Source of the DNA: an uncultured Campylobacterales bacterium
GTDB taxonomy: Bacteria; Campylobacterota; Campylobacteria; Campylobacterales; CACVAW01
Direction of reading: 5' to 3'
Assembly: GCA_902727925.1 (NCBI GenBank)
Contig: CACVAW010000067.1
Span: 1 to 59,903, forward strand
Length of the DNA stretch: 59,903 bases
How positions within the stretch are numbered: the first letter of the stretch is position 1; each line of letters starts with the position of its first letter. Below are positions 9,318 through 18,115 of the stretch, in pieces. The translations under genes and the position numbers were made by a program. A model generated the notes under the pieces. The model saw nothing but the letters and a program-made list of their open reading frames with translations. It was not told the DNA's origin and ran no database searches.

Positions 9318-9620
9318 ATTGTAAAAAAATTTGGTTTAGTTCTATTTTAAAGCCAAAATGAACCAAAGACTTTACAATATCAATTAGATTATAGAGTGTT
9401 TAGTTTAGTTTGTGCTTCAAAATAGGTTCAAGCTAAGGAGCATACTCAAAGTATATGCCGAAGTTTCAATCCTTTCCAAAGGTTAATATCTCTTAGATTG
9501 TAAAGTATTTGGTTTAGTTTGTGCTTCAAGCGAGATTCAAACTAAGAAGCATACTCAAAGTATGTGACGAAGTTTTAATCTCGCTTGGAGTGCAAAATGA
9601 GCCAAAGACTTTATAAGATA
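9318..9620. repeat. Cluster of long imperfect hairpin repeats
   Basis: This gene-free gap holds three related inverted-repeat units. The best unit runs 9497-9615: a left arm (ATTGTAAAGTATTTGG onward) pairs with a right arm ending CCAAAGACTTTATAA, with a perfect 11-bp inner stem (CAAGCGAGATT 9527-9537 with its complement 9577-9587). They flank a core containing GCATACTCAAAGTATGTGAC. A second unit (9390-9480) has the same left arm and core, with GCATACTCAAAGTATATGC, but a degraded right arm. A core-less unit lies at 9318-9378. The core recurs inverted at 42050-42080. Possible roles are a nonautonomous mobile repeat, an attenuator or an RNA stabiliser. Confidence 0.7.
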
Positions 9621-9628
9621 AGTGATAT

Positions 9629-10963
9629 TTAAGAGTTTCCTGTGGAATTGTAGTACTCATACGCATCCGTAGCCCCATCAATAAATGCTTCCATTACATA
9701 CTTATATTGATTGATCGAGTGTCTACTTTTTTCCATTTCTACTATTATTTCAGGGACAAAAACATTACCTTTAAAGTCAAGTAAAAATATATTTTCTTGA
9801 ATCTCTTTTTCCAATATTTTGTTAAATGACATTTTATTTTCTACCATTGAAAGATTTGAATCAAGAACTTGAAGAACTTTTATAAATTCATCTACTTTTT
9901 GCATTCTTTGTGAATAAATTAATTCAAAGTTGCTTGCAGTCATAGGGACAAGTCTATTTACAAAATCTTTTACTTCATGGTTATAAAAGTTAGATAAGTT
10001 ATTTAAATCTTCATCTATCTTTACAAGCTTATTTTCAAAAGTTTTTTTAGTACCAAATATAGTATTAAAAAGTATCTCTTTTATCTTTCTTTTATCTGTA
10101 TAATCTCTCCATGCAATATTTTTAAGAAGTAATAAGTCTGAATAGTTTACATAATCTCTTTGGTTTAAGTACGCTGCTGACTTTAATATATTGTGCATAG
10201 TAGTTACAAGTTTTCTATCACTAATTTGAATTCTGTCTTGAATTATCTTTTGTTTGATTGTTGAATAGATATCTACTATATTATCAGGAATTCTTACAAA
10301 CTCTTTTGAAAATATATCACACATTTCAAGATCTTTAAGACTTACTTTTGTTTTTATCTCTTTTGAGTGATCATAGTCTCCTGCGATAAGTCTTTTGTAG
10401 TTTTCAGGTTCCTTAATACGCTCAACATCATAACGGATAAGAAGTCTATCATCAAAAGGTTCTAGCGCATCATCAGTAGGAAATTCATTTGAAGCACCAA
10501 AAAGAGTAATAAGAGGAACTTTAAAAGTACCTTTGCCCCTCATAGTAAAAGTCCTATCATTTGAGGTGATACCAAGAAGTGCATTTAATATACTTGATTG
10601 ACCTTTAAACATTTCATCAAGCATAACAAAGTGGGAGTCTAGTACACTATTTTTATAGTTATATACAAGATTACCCTCAGCATCTGTTATCATTGTTCCA
10701 AAGATCTCTTCAGGTTTTGTTTGGTGCATTACAAGATAATCAAAATATTTTGCATCAGCAACTGCTTTAAGAATGATATTAATAATATATGTTTTACCAG
10801 TACCTGGTTTACCAATCAAAAATACATGACTTCTTGCAAATATGGAAAGAATAAGTAATTTTACAAGTTCATCTCTTTCTATAACTTTTGCACTTACTTC
10901 ATCAATAAGAGTCTGAACCTTTTGAGATAAAATACCTCTAATCTCTAAATCTTGTTTATCCAT
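9629..10963 (-). CDS. MoxR/RavA-type AAA+ ATPase
   Basis: Predicted chaperone-like AAA+ ATPase. Walker A is GKPGTGKT (51-58), Walker B is FVMLDEMFKG, and sensor/arginine-finger regions follow (FGASNEFPTDDALEPFDDRLLIRYDV). The 'NEFPTDDALEPFDDRLL' block and the helical C-terminal half are typical of the RavA branch of MoxR proteins. Such ATPases usually pair with a von Willebrand factor A protein (ViaA), but none lies beside it. Downstream is only the hairpin-repeat cluster. It overlaps the HIT gene by one base, so it is the last gene of the accB-accC-gyrA-HIT run. Confidence 0.82.
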   Translation of the reverse strand: MDKQDLEIRGILSQKVQTLIDEVSAKVIERDELVKLLILSIFARSHVFLIGKPGTGKTYIINIILKAVADAKYFDYLVMHQTKPEEIFGTMITDAEGNLVYNYKNSVLDSHFVMLDEMFKGQSSILNALLGITSNDRTFTMRGKGTFKVPLITLFGASNEFPTDDALEPFDDRLLIRYDVERIKEPENYKRLIAGDYDHSKEIKTKVSLKDLEMCDIFSKEFVRIPDNIVDIYSTIKQKIIQDRIQISDRKLVTTMHNILKSAAYLNQRDYVNYSDLLLLKNIAWRDYTDKRKIKEILFNTIFGTKKTFENKLVKIDEDLNNLSNFYNHEVKDFVNRLVPMTASNFELIYSQRMQKVDEFIKVLQVLDSNLSMVENKMSFNKILEKEIQENIFLLDFKGNVFVPEIIVEMEKSRHSINQYKYVMEAFIDGATDAYEYYNSTGNS

Positions 10964-11334
10964 TATGTACCTAAGCTTTCGTTTAATTTGTATTTTATAT
11001 TTTTTAAGAATTCATCTTCTAGTTCAATCTTTGTTGATTCTCTTTTCTTCTCACCCCACATAGGATTAGGAAAATGAGAATCATCAGTAAATCTGGCCAT
11101 AATATGAAAATGTACACGTGGTAAGATATTACCAAAAGAAGCTATATTAATTTTTTCAGGCTTATAAAAAGAAAGCAACTCTTTTTCTACTATATCAAGA
11201 ACTTCTAATATATCAGATTTTACATCTTTTGGACACTGGGAAAATTCTTTATAAGAATTATTTGTAAAAACGACAAGCCAAGGGATACTACTTGCCTCAT
11301 GTTTTACAAATATATTCTTATTTTTATATATCAT
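10963..11334 (-). CDS. HIT-family nucleotide hydrolase-like protein
   Basis: Small (123 aa) histidine-triad protein, a family that hydrolyses or transfers nucleoside phosphates such as Ap4A or AMP-lysine. The active-site segment reads PRVHFHIMARF, giving H-F-H with Met where the canonical third His would be. The tail HFPNPMWGEKK matches a proteobacterial subfamily ending in 'xWPxPxWG', so the variation is probably subfamily-wide rather than decay. It overlaps gyrA by 4 nt, which implies translational coupling. The substrate is unknown. Confidence 0.75.
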   Translation of the reverse strand: MIYKNKNIFVKHEASSIPWLVVFTNNSYKEFSQCPKDVKSDILEVLDIVEKELLSFYKPEKINIASFGNILPRVHFHIMARFTDDSHFPNPMWGEKKRESTKIELEDEFLKNIKYKLNESLGT

Positions 11335-13802
11335 ATCTCTTCTAATACGTCAGGTTCTACGTCTTCAGCCTTTGGACATTTTGATAGTGCTACAACTTTG
11401 TCTTTACCTTCAACTCTTACAACTATAACACCACTAGTATTTCTACCAGCTTGTCTGATATTTTGCATATCAGTTCTTATCATTTTACCAGTACTCGTAA
11501 GAAGCATTAAGTCTTTGTCATCTTCTACTATTACACAGCCTACCATATCAGCAGTCTTAGATGTAAGCTTCATTGCAATCACACCTTTACCTGCACGTGA
11601 TTGTAATCTGTATTCTCCCGCATCTGTTCTTTTACCTATACCTTTTTGACTAAGAGCAAGTATTTCTTGGTTATCGTCAACTAGTGTCACACCACCTACA
11701 ACTTCATCATCTTCATGTTTGAATTTAATAGCAGTCACACCTGTCCCTACTCTACCTATTTCTCTTGCATCTTCGACGTTAAATTTTATACACATACCTT
11801 TTTTCGTTACGACAAAAAGATTTTGTATATTCGGTGTTACAATTTCAGCATTTACAAGTTCATCATCTTCTCTTAGATTGATAGCTTTAACACCTACTGT
11901 TCTTATGTTTTTATATTCACTTAAGTTTGTTCTTTTTACTATTCCACGTTTTGTGAAGAATACTAATGATTTATGATTATCAAAATCATTTGTAGGGATT
12001 ATTGCCTTTATGCTTTCTCCAGCTGATAAGCTTATAAGATTAACTACTGCTTTACCTTTAGCCACTCTGCTTCCCTCAGGTATTTTGTATACTTTTAACC
12101 AATGCAATTGCCCTTTATTTGTAATAAACAACAATGTATCATGAGTATTTGCAATAAAGAAGTTTTCAATAAAGTCATCTTCATAAGTGGTAAGTGCAGT
12201 TTTACCTTTACCACCTCTATTTTGTTTTTCATATGAATCGAGTGGTACTCTTTTGATGTATCCATTATGAGTTATTGTTACAACCATAGACTCGTTTGGT
12301 ATAAGATCTTCTATATCAATTTCATCATAGTCATCTTCGATTACAGTTAATCTTGGAGTTGAATATTTTTCTTTTATTTCTACTAATTCTTCTTTTATTA
12401 ATTCGTTTAATAAATTTTCATCTTTTAGTATTGCTGTTAGTTCTTCTATTATTTTCATAAGTTCAAGTAATTCAGCTTCAAGTTTATCACGTTCAAGTCC
12501 TGTAAGCTTTCCTAATCTCATATCAAGAATTGCACCTGCTTGAATGTCACTCAAAGAGAATGTTTCTTTTAATGAAGCTTTTGCTGAACTTGTATCTGAA
12601 CTTGCTCTTATCATCTTTACTATTGCATCGATATTATCAACAGCAATTCGTAAACCTTCAAGTATATGAGCTCTTGCTTTTGATTTTTCAAGATCAAATA
12701 GTGTTCTTCTTATTACTACTGTTTTTCTATGTTTTAAGAATAGCTTAAGTAGCTCAATTAATGAAAATACTTTTGGTTCTTTATTTTCAATTGCTAATAA
12801 AAATATAGAAAATGTTATTTGTAGACTTGTAGATTTGTATAAGTTGTTAAGTATTATCTCACTCATTGCGTCGCGTTTAAGCTCAATTACTACTCTTATA
12901 CCATCTCTATCACTTTCATCTCTAACCTCAGATATACCTTCTATATGTTTATCTTTTACTAGGTTTGCTATTTGTTCAATGAGTCTTGATTTATTTACTT
13001 GATATGGTATTTCATCGATGACAATTACTTCTTTGTTTTTCATTGTCTCAATATGAGTTTTTGCACGAAGTTTTATTTTACCTCGTCCACTCTCATAAGC
13101 ATCAGTGATACCTTTTTTACCAAATATCGTTCCGCCTGTTGGGAAGTCTGGTCCAATTACATGTTCCATAATCTCTTCAAGACTTGTCTCAGGATTATCT
13201 ACTACAAGCAATAATGCCTCAACAAGTTCATCAAGTCTATGAGGAGGTACATTTGTAGCCATACCAACAGCTATACCATTTGAGCCATTAAGAAGTAATC
13301 CAGGAAGTTTTGTAGGTAATACTTCAGGTTCAAAACTACTATCATCATAAGTAGGCACAAAATCAACTGTTTCTTTTTCTAAATCTTTTAGATAATCCTC
13401 TGCTATTGGCATCATTCTAGCTTCTGTATATCTCATAGCTGCCGCGTTATCACCATCAATTGAGCCGAAGTTTCCTTGACCGTCAATTAGAGGCATTCTC
13501 ATAGAGAAATGCTGAGCTAATCTTACAAGAGCGTCATATACAGCAGTATCACCATGAGGATGATACTTACCTATAGTATCACCTACTATACGAGCAGACT
13601 TCTTATAAGATGCTTTTGAAGTGACTTTTAGATCATTCATAGCATATAGAACTCGTCTATGAACTGGTTTAAGACCATCTCTAGCATCAGGAAGAGCCCG
13701 ACCTACAATAACGCTCATAGAGTAATCAAGATAGCTTGATTTTATAGAGTCTTCTATGTTTATATCTGTTACATCTGAGGAAGATTCTAATAAGTTTGAC
13801 AT
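11331..13802 (-). CDS. gyrA: DNA gyrase subunit A
   Basis: Catalytic DNA-cleaving subunit of gyrase, which introduces negative supercoils with GyrB. The protein begins with SSYLDYSMSVIVGRALPDARDGLKPV. The catalytic tyrosine is Y125 in AAAMRYTEARM. The quinolone-determining region reads HPHGDTAVYD, with T86 and D90, the unmutated state in Campylobacter numbering. The GyrA-box (QNRGGKGK) and six beta-pinwheel repeats fill the C-terminal half. The 823 aa length is normal for the group. It follows accC by 5 nt and precedes the HIT gene with a 4-nt overlap. Confidence 0.97.
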   Translation of the reverse strand: MSNLLESSSDVTDINIEDSIKSSYLDYSMSVIVGRALPDARDGLKPVHRRVLYAMNDLKVTSKASYKKSARIVGDTIGKYHPHGDTAVYDALVRLAQHFSMRMPLIDGQGNFGSIDGDNAAAMRYTEARMMPIAEDYLKDLEKETVDFVPTYDDSSFEPEVLPTKLPGLLLNGSNGIAVGMATNVPPHRLDELVEALLLVVDNPETSLEEIMEHVIGPDFPTGGTIFGKKGITDAYESGRGKIKLRAKTHIETMKNKEVIVIDEIPYQVNKSRLIEQIANLVKDKHIEGISEVRDESDRDGIRVVIELKRDAMSEIILNNLYKSTSLQITFSIFLLAIENKEPKVFSLIELLKLFLKHRKTVVIRRTLFDLEKSKARAHILEGLRIAVDNIDAIVKMIRASSDTSSAKASLKETFSLSDIQAGAILDMRLGKLTGLERDKLEAELLELMKIIEELTAILKDENLLNELIKEELVEIKEKYSTPRLTVIEDDYDEIDIEDLIPNESMVVTITHNGYIKRVPLDSYEKQNRGGKGKTALTTYEDDFIENFFIANTHDTLLFITNKGQLHWLKVYKIPEGSRVAKGKAVVNLISLSAGESIKAIIPTNDFDNHKSLVFFTKRGIVKRTNLSEYKNIRTVGVKAINLREDDELVNAEIVTPNIQNLFVVTKKGMCIKFNVEDAREIGRVGTGVTAIKFKHEDDEVVGGVTLVDDNQEILALSQKGIGKRTDAGEYRLQSRAGKGVIAMKLTSKTADMVGCVIVEDDKDLMLLTSTGKMIRTDMQNIRQAGRNTSGVIVVRVEGKDKVVALSKCPKAEDVEPDVLEEI

Positions 13803-13807
13803 CTGTT

Positions 13808-15133
13808 TTATCCTAAATATTTTGTATCATAATTGTTAGTTATAAAATCTGGGTTTTTTAACATTTTTACATGAAAGGCTGCTGATGTTTTAATACCCTC
13901 TATCTGGAACTCATCAAGAGCGTTAAGCATCTTTGCAATTGCTTCGTCTCTTGTATCAGCCCATACTATTAGCTTTCCTATCATTGAATCATAATGAGGT
14001 GGTACAGAGTATCCCCCATATATATGAGAATCAAATCTCACGTCTTTACCACCAGGACTAACAAGTTTTGTTATTTTTCCTGGACTTGGCATGAATGTTT
14101 CTGGATCTTCTGCTGTTATTCTACACTCAAGTGAATGACCACGTAAAACTACACTTTTTTGCGAAAAGAGCTTTTCACCCTCAGCTACTCTAATCATCCA
14201 TTCAACTATATCAATACCACTTACCATTTCACTTACTGGATGTTCTACTTGAAGTCTTGTATTCATTTCCATAAAATAATAATCGTTATTTTTATCTACA
14301 AGAAATTCAAAAGTACCTACATTTTCATAATTAATTGCTTTAGTAGCTTTAACTGCTACATCAAGAAGACCTTGTCTAGCTTTTGCACTTAATATCACAG
14401 CAGGAGACTCTTCTATTAATTTTTGGTGACGTCTTTGCATTGAGCAATCTCTCTCACCTATATGACAAACATTTCCATGTGCATCAGCTATTACTTGTAC
14501 CTCTATATGTCTAGGATTTTGTATAAATTTTTCCATATACATAGACCCGTCACCAAATGCACTAGCTGCTTCGCTTTGCGCTGAAAGAAAGGCTGAAATC
14601 AGGTCTTCTTTTCGCTCAACCATTCTCATACCACGTCCACCGCCACCCGCACTTGCTTTTACAATTACAGGATATCCCATACTATTAGCAAGTTCAAGAG
14701 CTTCTTCAGGAGTATCAAGTATTCCATCGCTTCCAGGAATTACAGGAACACCTGCTTTTTTCATTATATCTTTTGCATTTGACTTGTCACTCATCATAGA
14801 CATAGTTTCACCACTTGGTCCTATGAATTTAATTTTGTGTTCTTCACAAATCTCAGCAAATCTCTGGTTCTCACTAAGAAATCCATATCCAGGAAATATC
14901 GCATCTGCTCCACTTATTTCAGCAGCTGATATGATAGCTGGAATATTCAAATAGCTATCAACTGATTTTGCACTACCTATACAGATAGATGCATCTGCAT
15001 AGCTTATATAACTAGCATCTTTGTCTGCACTTGAATACACAGCGATTGCACGTTTACCCATAGCTTTTATGCTTCTTATCGCACGAAGAGCTATCTCGCC
15101 TCTATTAGCGACTAAAACCGTTTCTATATTCAC
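13808..15133 (-). CDS. accC: Acetyl-CoA carboxylase, biotin carboxylase subunit
   Basis: ATP-dependent carboxylation of biotin on AccB, the first half-reaction of fatty-acid synthesis. The ATP-grasp fold is clear: VLVANRGEIALRAIRSIKAMG at the N terminus, the glycine-rich loop KASAGGGGRGMRMV, then the RHIEVQVIAD, HQKLIEESP and FMEMNTRLQVEHPVSEMV blocks carrying metal-binding Glu and catalytic Arg. The 441 aa length agrees with the family (about 447). Its ATG overlaps the last base of accB, so the pair is co-translated. Placement directly before gyrA means this operon links lipid synthesis with topology genes. Confidence 0.96.
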   Translation of the reverse strand: MNIETVLVANRGEIALRAIRSIKAMGKRAIAVYSSADKDASYISYADASICIGSAKSVDSYLNIPAIISAAEISGADAIFPGYGFLSENQRFAEICEEHKIKFIGPSGETMSMMSDKSNAKDIMKKAGVPVIPGSDGILDTPEEALELANSMGYPVIVKASAGGGGRGMRMVERKEDLISAFLSAQSEAASAFGDGSMYMEKFIQNPRHIEVQVIADAHGNVCHIGERDCSMQRRHQKLIEESPAVILSAKARQGLLDVAVKATKAINYENVGTFEFLVDKNNDYYFMEMNTRLQVEHPVSEMVSGIDIVEWMIRVAEGEKLFSQKSVVLRGHSLECRITAEDPETFMPSPGKITKLVSPGGKDVRFDSHIYGGYSVPPHYDSMIGKLIVWADTRDEAIAKMLNALDEFQIEGIKTSAAFHVKMLKNPDFITNNYDTKYLG

Positions 15134-15576
15134 TATATTTTCTCTACTTTGAATATTGGCATGTCAAACTCTATAGGATCACCATCTTTAACAAGTACGT
15201 CTACTATCTTACAAGAAAATTCACATTCAATTTCATTCATTATTTTCATAGCTTCAACAATACAAAGACCTTGACCACTACTAACTGTATCACCTACTTT
15301 TACAAAAGGAGCTGAATCTGGACTAGGTGCTGAGTAAAATGTTCCTACCATTGGAGACTTTATAAAATCTCCTGAAACCTCATTAGATATTACTGGTGTT
15401 GGAGCACTACTAACCTGATTTATTACTGGTGTTTCTTGTACTAATACAGGACTTGATACTACAGCTGAACTTGATTTTTTGAATTCTATTTCGAAATCTT
15501 CTCTTTTTATTCTGAGTTCACCTATACTACTATCATCAAATAACTTCATTAAGTTTTTTATTTCTTTGTTGTCCAT
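15133..15576 (-). CDS. accB: Acetyl-CoA carboxylase biotin carboxyl carrier protein
   Basis: Carries the biotin that shuttles carboxyl groups between AccC and the AccAD transferase. The N-terminal domain starts MDNKEIKNLMKLFDDSSIGE, followed by an Ala/Pro/Val-rich linker (about 36-68) and the lipoyl/biotinyl domain. Biotin is attached at K111 in EAMKIMNEI. FIKSPMVGTFYSAPSPDSAPFV is the canonical domain entry. At 147 aa it is of normal length. It is the first gene of the accB-accC-gyrA-HIT-MoxR unit, with GGGAG-type ribosome binding sequence before the ATG and a divergent promoter shared with dcd. Confidence 0.95.
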   Translation of the reverse strand: MDNKEIKNLMKLFDDSSIGELRIKREDFEIEFKKSSSAVVSSPVLVQETPVINQVSSAPTPVISNEVSGDFIKSPMVGTFYSAPSPDSAPFVKVGDTVSSGQGLCIVEAMKIMNEIECEFSCKIVDVLVKDGDPIEFDMPIFKVEKI

Positions 15577-15605
15577 TAAGAGGCTCCCTAAATATTATTA
15601 TTAAG

Positions 15606-15615
15606 GTTGTATAAT
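15606..15615 (+). promoter_or_regulatory. Promoter -10 of dcd
   Basis: GGTTGTATAAT places a perfect TATAAT (15610-15615) 27 nt upstream of the dcd ATG, with AAGG (15631-15634) as ribosome binding site. It lies in the divergent gap shared with accB. Confidence 0.55.
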
Positions 15616-15642
15616 ACTAAAATTTTTATTAAGGTATATATA

Positions 15643-16203
15643 ATGGGATTAAAATCTGATACTTGGATAAGAGAACAGTCGACAAAACACGATATGATAA
15701 ACCCTTTTTGCGAAAATCAAGTGGGCATTGATGTAGTAAGTTATGGACTAAGTAGCTATGGCTATGATATAAGAGTGGGAAATGAATTTAAAATCTTCAC
15801 AAACATAAATGCCACGATTATAGACCCCAAAAATTTTAATACAAATAATGTAGTAGAACATATCGGGGATGAGTGCATTGTACCTCCGAATTCATTTGCT
15901 CTAGCCTCTACAGTAGAATATTTCAAAATCCCAAGAGATGTACTAGCAATTTGTCTTGGTAAGAGTACTTATGCAAGATGTGGAATTATAGTAAATGTAA
16001 CTCCGTTTGAGCCTGAATTTGAGGGTCATATCACTATAGAGATATCAAATACAACTCCACTTCCAGCTAAAATATATGCAAATGAAGGAATAGCTCAAGT
16101 ACTCTTTTTACAAGGTGATGAAGCCTGTGAAACAAGTTATAAAGACAAAAAAGGCAAATACCAATCTCAAACCGGTATTACACTTCCAAGAATATTAAAA
16201 TAA
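15643..16203 (+). CDS. dcd: dCTP deaminase
   Basis: Deaminates dCTP to dUTP for thymidylate synthesis. The protein begins [12 protein letters not shown] and carries the trimeric dUTPase-like core: [36 protein letters not shown], then [21 protein letters not shown] with the catalytic Glu in the last block. The substrate-binding tail [12 protein letters not shown] closes the active site. I chose ATG at 15643 because AAGG is 8 nt upstream and the resulting 186 aa equals the family length. A TTG at 15607 would overlap the promoter. Confidence 0.95.
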   Translation: MGLKSDTWIREQSTKHDMINPFCENQVGIDVVSYGLSSYGYDIRVGNEFKIFTNINATIIDPKNFNTNNVVEHIGDECIVPPNSFALASTVEYFKIPRDVLAICLGKSTYARCGIIVNVTPFEPEFEGHITIEISNTTPLPAKIYANEGIAQVLFLQGDEACETSYKDKKGKYQSQTGITLPRILK

Positions 16204-16228
16204 AGAATCATCTGTTTTAAGGAATAAA

Positions 16229-18037
16229 ATGAATTCAATTAAAGAAATCTTTAAAAAGCTCTTTTCAAATCCAAGTTTTAAAATATACCTTAAAGCTAAT
16301 CTAATACTTAGTTTTCTAATATCACTACTTTTTTTGAATTTCCATGAATATACAAGCTTCTTTATATTCAGTCTTGTTATAGCTTCCATACTTTCAAGTA
16401 TTTGTATTCTTTACACTTTGATATATCTTTTATCTTTACCATTACTTTGGATGAAAAACTATTTAAACTATATTTTCATTCCTATATTTAGTATTATTCA
16501 GATGGGACTTTTGATTGATTTCTTCATATATAGGCTCTATGGAACTCATATAAATGCGATGATACTGAATATTATAATGAGTCCTGCATCTATGGACAGT
16601 ATACATCCTGGGTCTGCAACTATTTCATTGATGATACTTATTGCTGTAGCTATTGTATTATTTCAAATATTATTACTTAAATACAAACCAAATATATTGA
16701 ACAAAAAGATTTTATGGTTTTTATTAGTAGTTATCATAGTAGAAAAATTCTCTTATGGATTTGCTTCTTTGTACTCTAATAATAAGATATTAAGAAACTA
16801 CTCTATCATACCTTTATATCAACCTCTTACGTTCAATAGATTAGCAGCAAAACATTTCGGATTTGAACTTAAAAAGTCAGAAAACTGGATAGCCAAAAAC
16901 ATATATTACCCAAAATCAGAAATCAAACTTACAAAAGACCCAAAAACTCCAAATATATTTATATTTGTAATAGACGCATTAAGAGAATCAATCATAACAA
17001 AAGAAACATCTCCAAGTTTAATACAGATATCAAAAGACATGCATATATTCAAAAACCATATAAGTGGTGGAAACTCAACTCGTTTTGGGATATTCTCTAT
17101 ACTTTATGGGATTAATCCAACTTACTGGTTTAGTTTCTTACAAATGGGTCAAGAATCTCCAATATTTCCGCTATTAAAGAATCTAAACTATAATTTTTTA
17201 ATATCATCAAGTACAAGCTTAGCTTGGCCAGAATTTAGAAAAACAGCTTTTGTTAATGTTCAAGAAGATATTAAAGATAACTTTACAGGTAGTCCGTACC
17301 AAAAAGATGCACAAAACATAGAATACTTCATAAATTCTTTAGATGATTCTGATCCCATATTTGGATTTGTATTCTTAGATTCAACTCATGGGCCATATAG
17401 CTACCCAGAAGAATATACCAAATTTCAGCCTGACAATAGAGGTAGAATAAACTACCTAACTATAGACAAAGAAAAAGACGCACATATATTAAAAAATCAA
17501 TACAAAAATGCAACTTATTATGTAGATACACTCCTAGCAAAAGCTATAAATGAACTAAAAGAAAAAAATTTATACGAAAACTCTATTATCATAATAACAT
17601 CTGATCACGGAGAAGAGTTTAACGAATATGGCTCTTTTGGACACGACAGCTCTTTTAGTAAAGCTCAAACAAATGTACCATTACTAATAAAAATGCCTTT
17701 ACAAAAAGAACAAATAATTCATAACAAACTAACAAGCCATTTTGATTTGTTACCTTCAATATTGGAGTATATAGGTATAAGCAATAATACAAGTGATTAT
17801 TCAAATGGATTTAACTTATTTGATAAGAACTATGATAGAAAATCAGCTTTTGTTTCTAATTGGAACAAAAGTGCGATTATTACAAATGAACACACTCTTA
17901 TATTCTCAAACCTACCAAATCAAATATTCAAAAACGAAATAAGAGATACTGCTAATTATAAAATATCAGATATAAAAACTGACTTTTCACCTCTTATCTT
18001 AAAATCTATTCAAGATAATTCTAGGTTTAAAAAATAG
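16229..18037 (+). CDS. YejM/PbgA-like membrane protein with sulfatase-fold domain
   Basis: A 602 aa inner-membrane protein with about five N-terminal helices (residues 20-200) and a periplasmic alkaline-phosphatase/sulfatase-fold domain from about 235. Sulfatase landmarks are IFIFVIDALRES, the nucleophile-region motif GGNSTRFGIFSILYG, DSTHGPYSYP, ITSDHGEEF and FGHDSSF. The GGNSTRxGIFS block and the membrane layout (a DUF3413-like region) resemble YejM/PbgA, which senses or handles LPS in enterobacteria, rather than a sulphate-ester hydrolase. A phosphoethanolamine transferase is an alternative. AAGGA precedes the ATG, and dcd ends 25 nt upstream. Confidence 0.72.
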   Translation: MNSIKEIFKKLFSNPSFKIYLKANLILSFLISLLFLNFHEYTSFFIFSLVIASILSSICILYTLIYLLSLPLLWMKNYLNYIFIPIFSIIQMGLLIDFFIYRLYGTHINAMILNIIMSPASMDSIHPGSATISLMILIAVAIVLFQILLLKYKPNILNKKILWFLLVVIIVEKFSYGFASLYSNNKILRNYSIIPLYQPLTFNRLAAKHFGFELKKSENWIAKNIYYPKSEIKLTKDPKTPNIFIFVIDALRESIITKETSPSLIQISKDMHIFKNHISGGNSTRFGIFSILYGINPTYWFSFLQMGQESPIFPLLKNLNYNFLISSSTSLAWPEFRKTAFVNVQEDIKDNFTGSPYQKDAQNIEYFINSLDDSDPIFGFVFLDSTHGPYSYPEEYTKFQPDNRGRINYLTIDKEKDAHILKNQYKNATYYVDTLLAKAINELKEKNLYENSIIIITSDHGEEFNEYGSFGHDSSFSKAQTNVPLLIKMPLQKEQIIHNKLTSHFDLLPSILEYIGISNNTSDYSNGFNLFDKNYDRKSAFVSNWNKSAIITNEHTLIFSNLPNQIFKNEIRDTANYKISDIKTDFSPLILKSIQDNSRFKK

Positions 18038-18085
18038 CAAAAATATTAAGTAAGCGGTGATATTCTTCATTTAGTATTTTAAGTA

Positions 18086-18091
18086 TATAAT
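18086..18091 (+). promoter_or_regulatory. Promoter -10 of mrp
   Basis: A perfect TATAAT within AGTATATAATTCGG lies 24 nt upstream of the mrp ATG, with AAGGA between them. Upstream sequence is T-rich, as expected for sigma-70 promoters in this lineage. Confidence 0.5.
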
Positions 18092-18115
18092 TCGGTTAAA
18101 AATATAAGGATAATA

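Noticed and set aside
11331-13802. Quinolone-resistance mutation in gyrA
   Set aside because: T86 and D90 are the wild-type residues.
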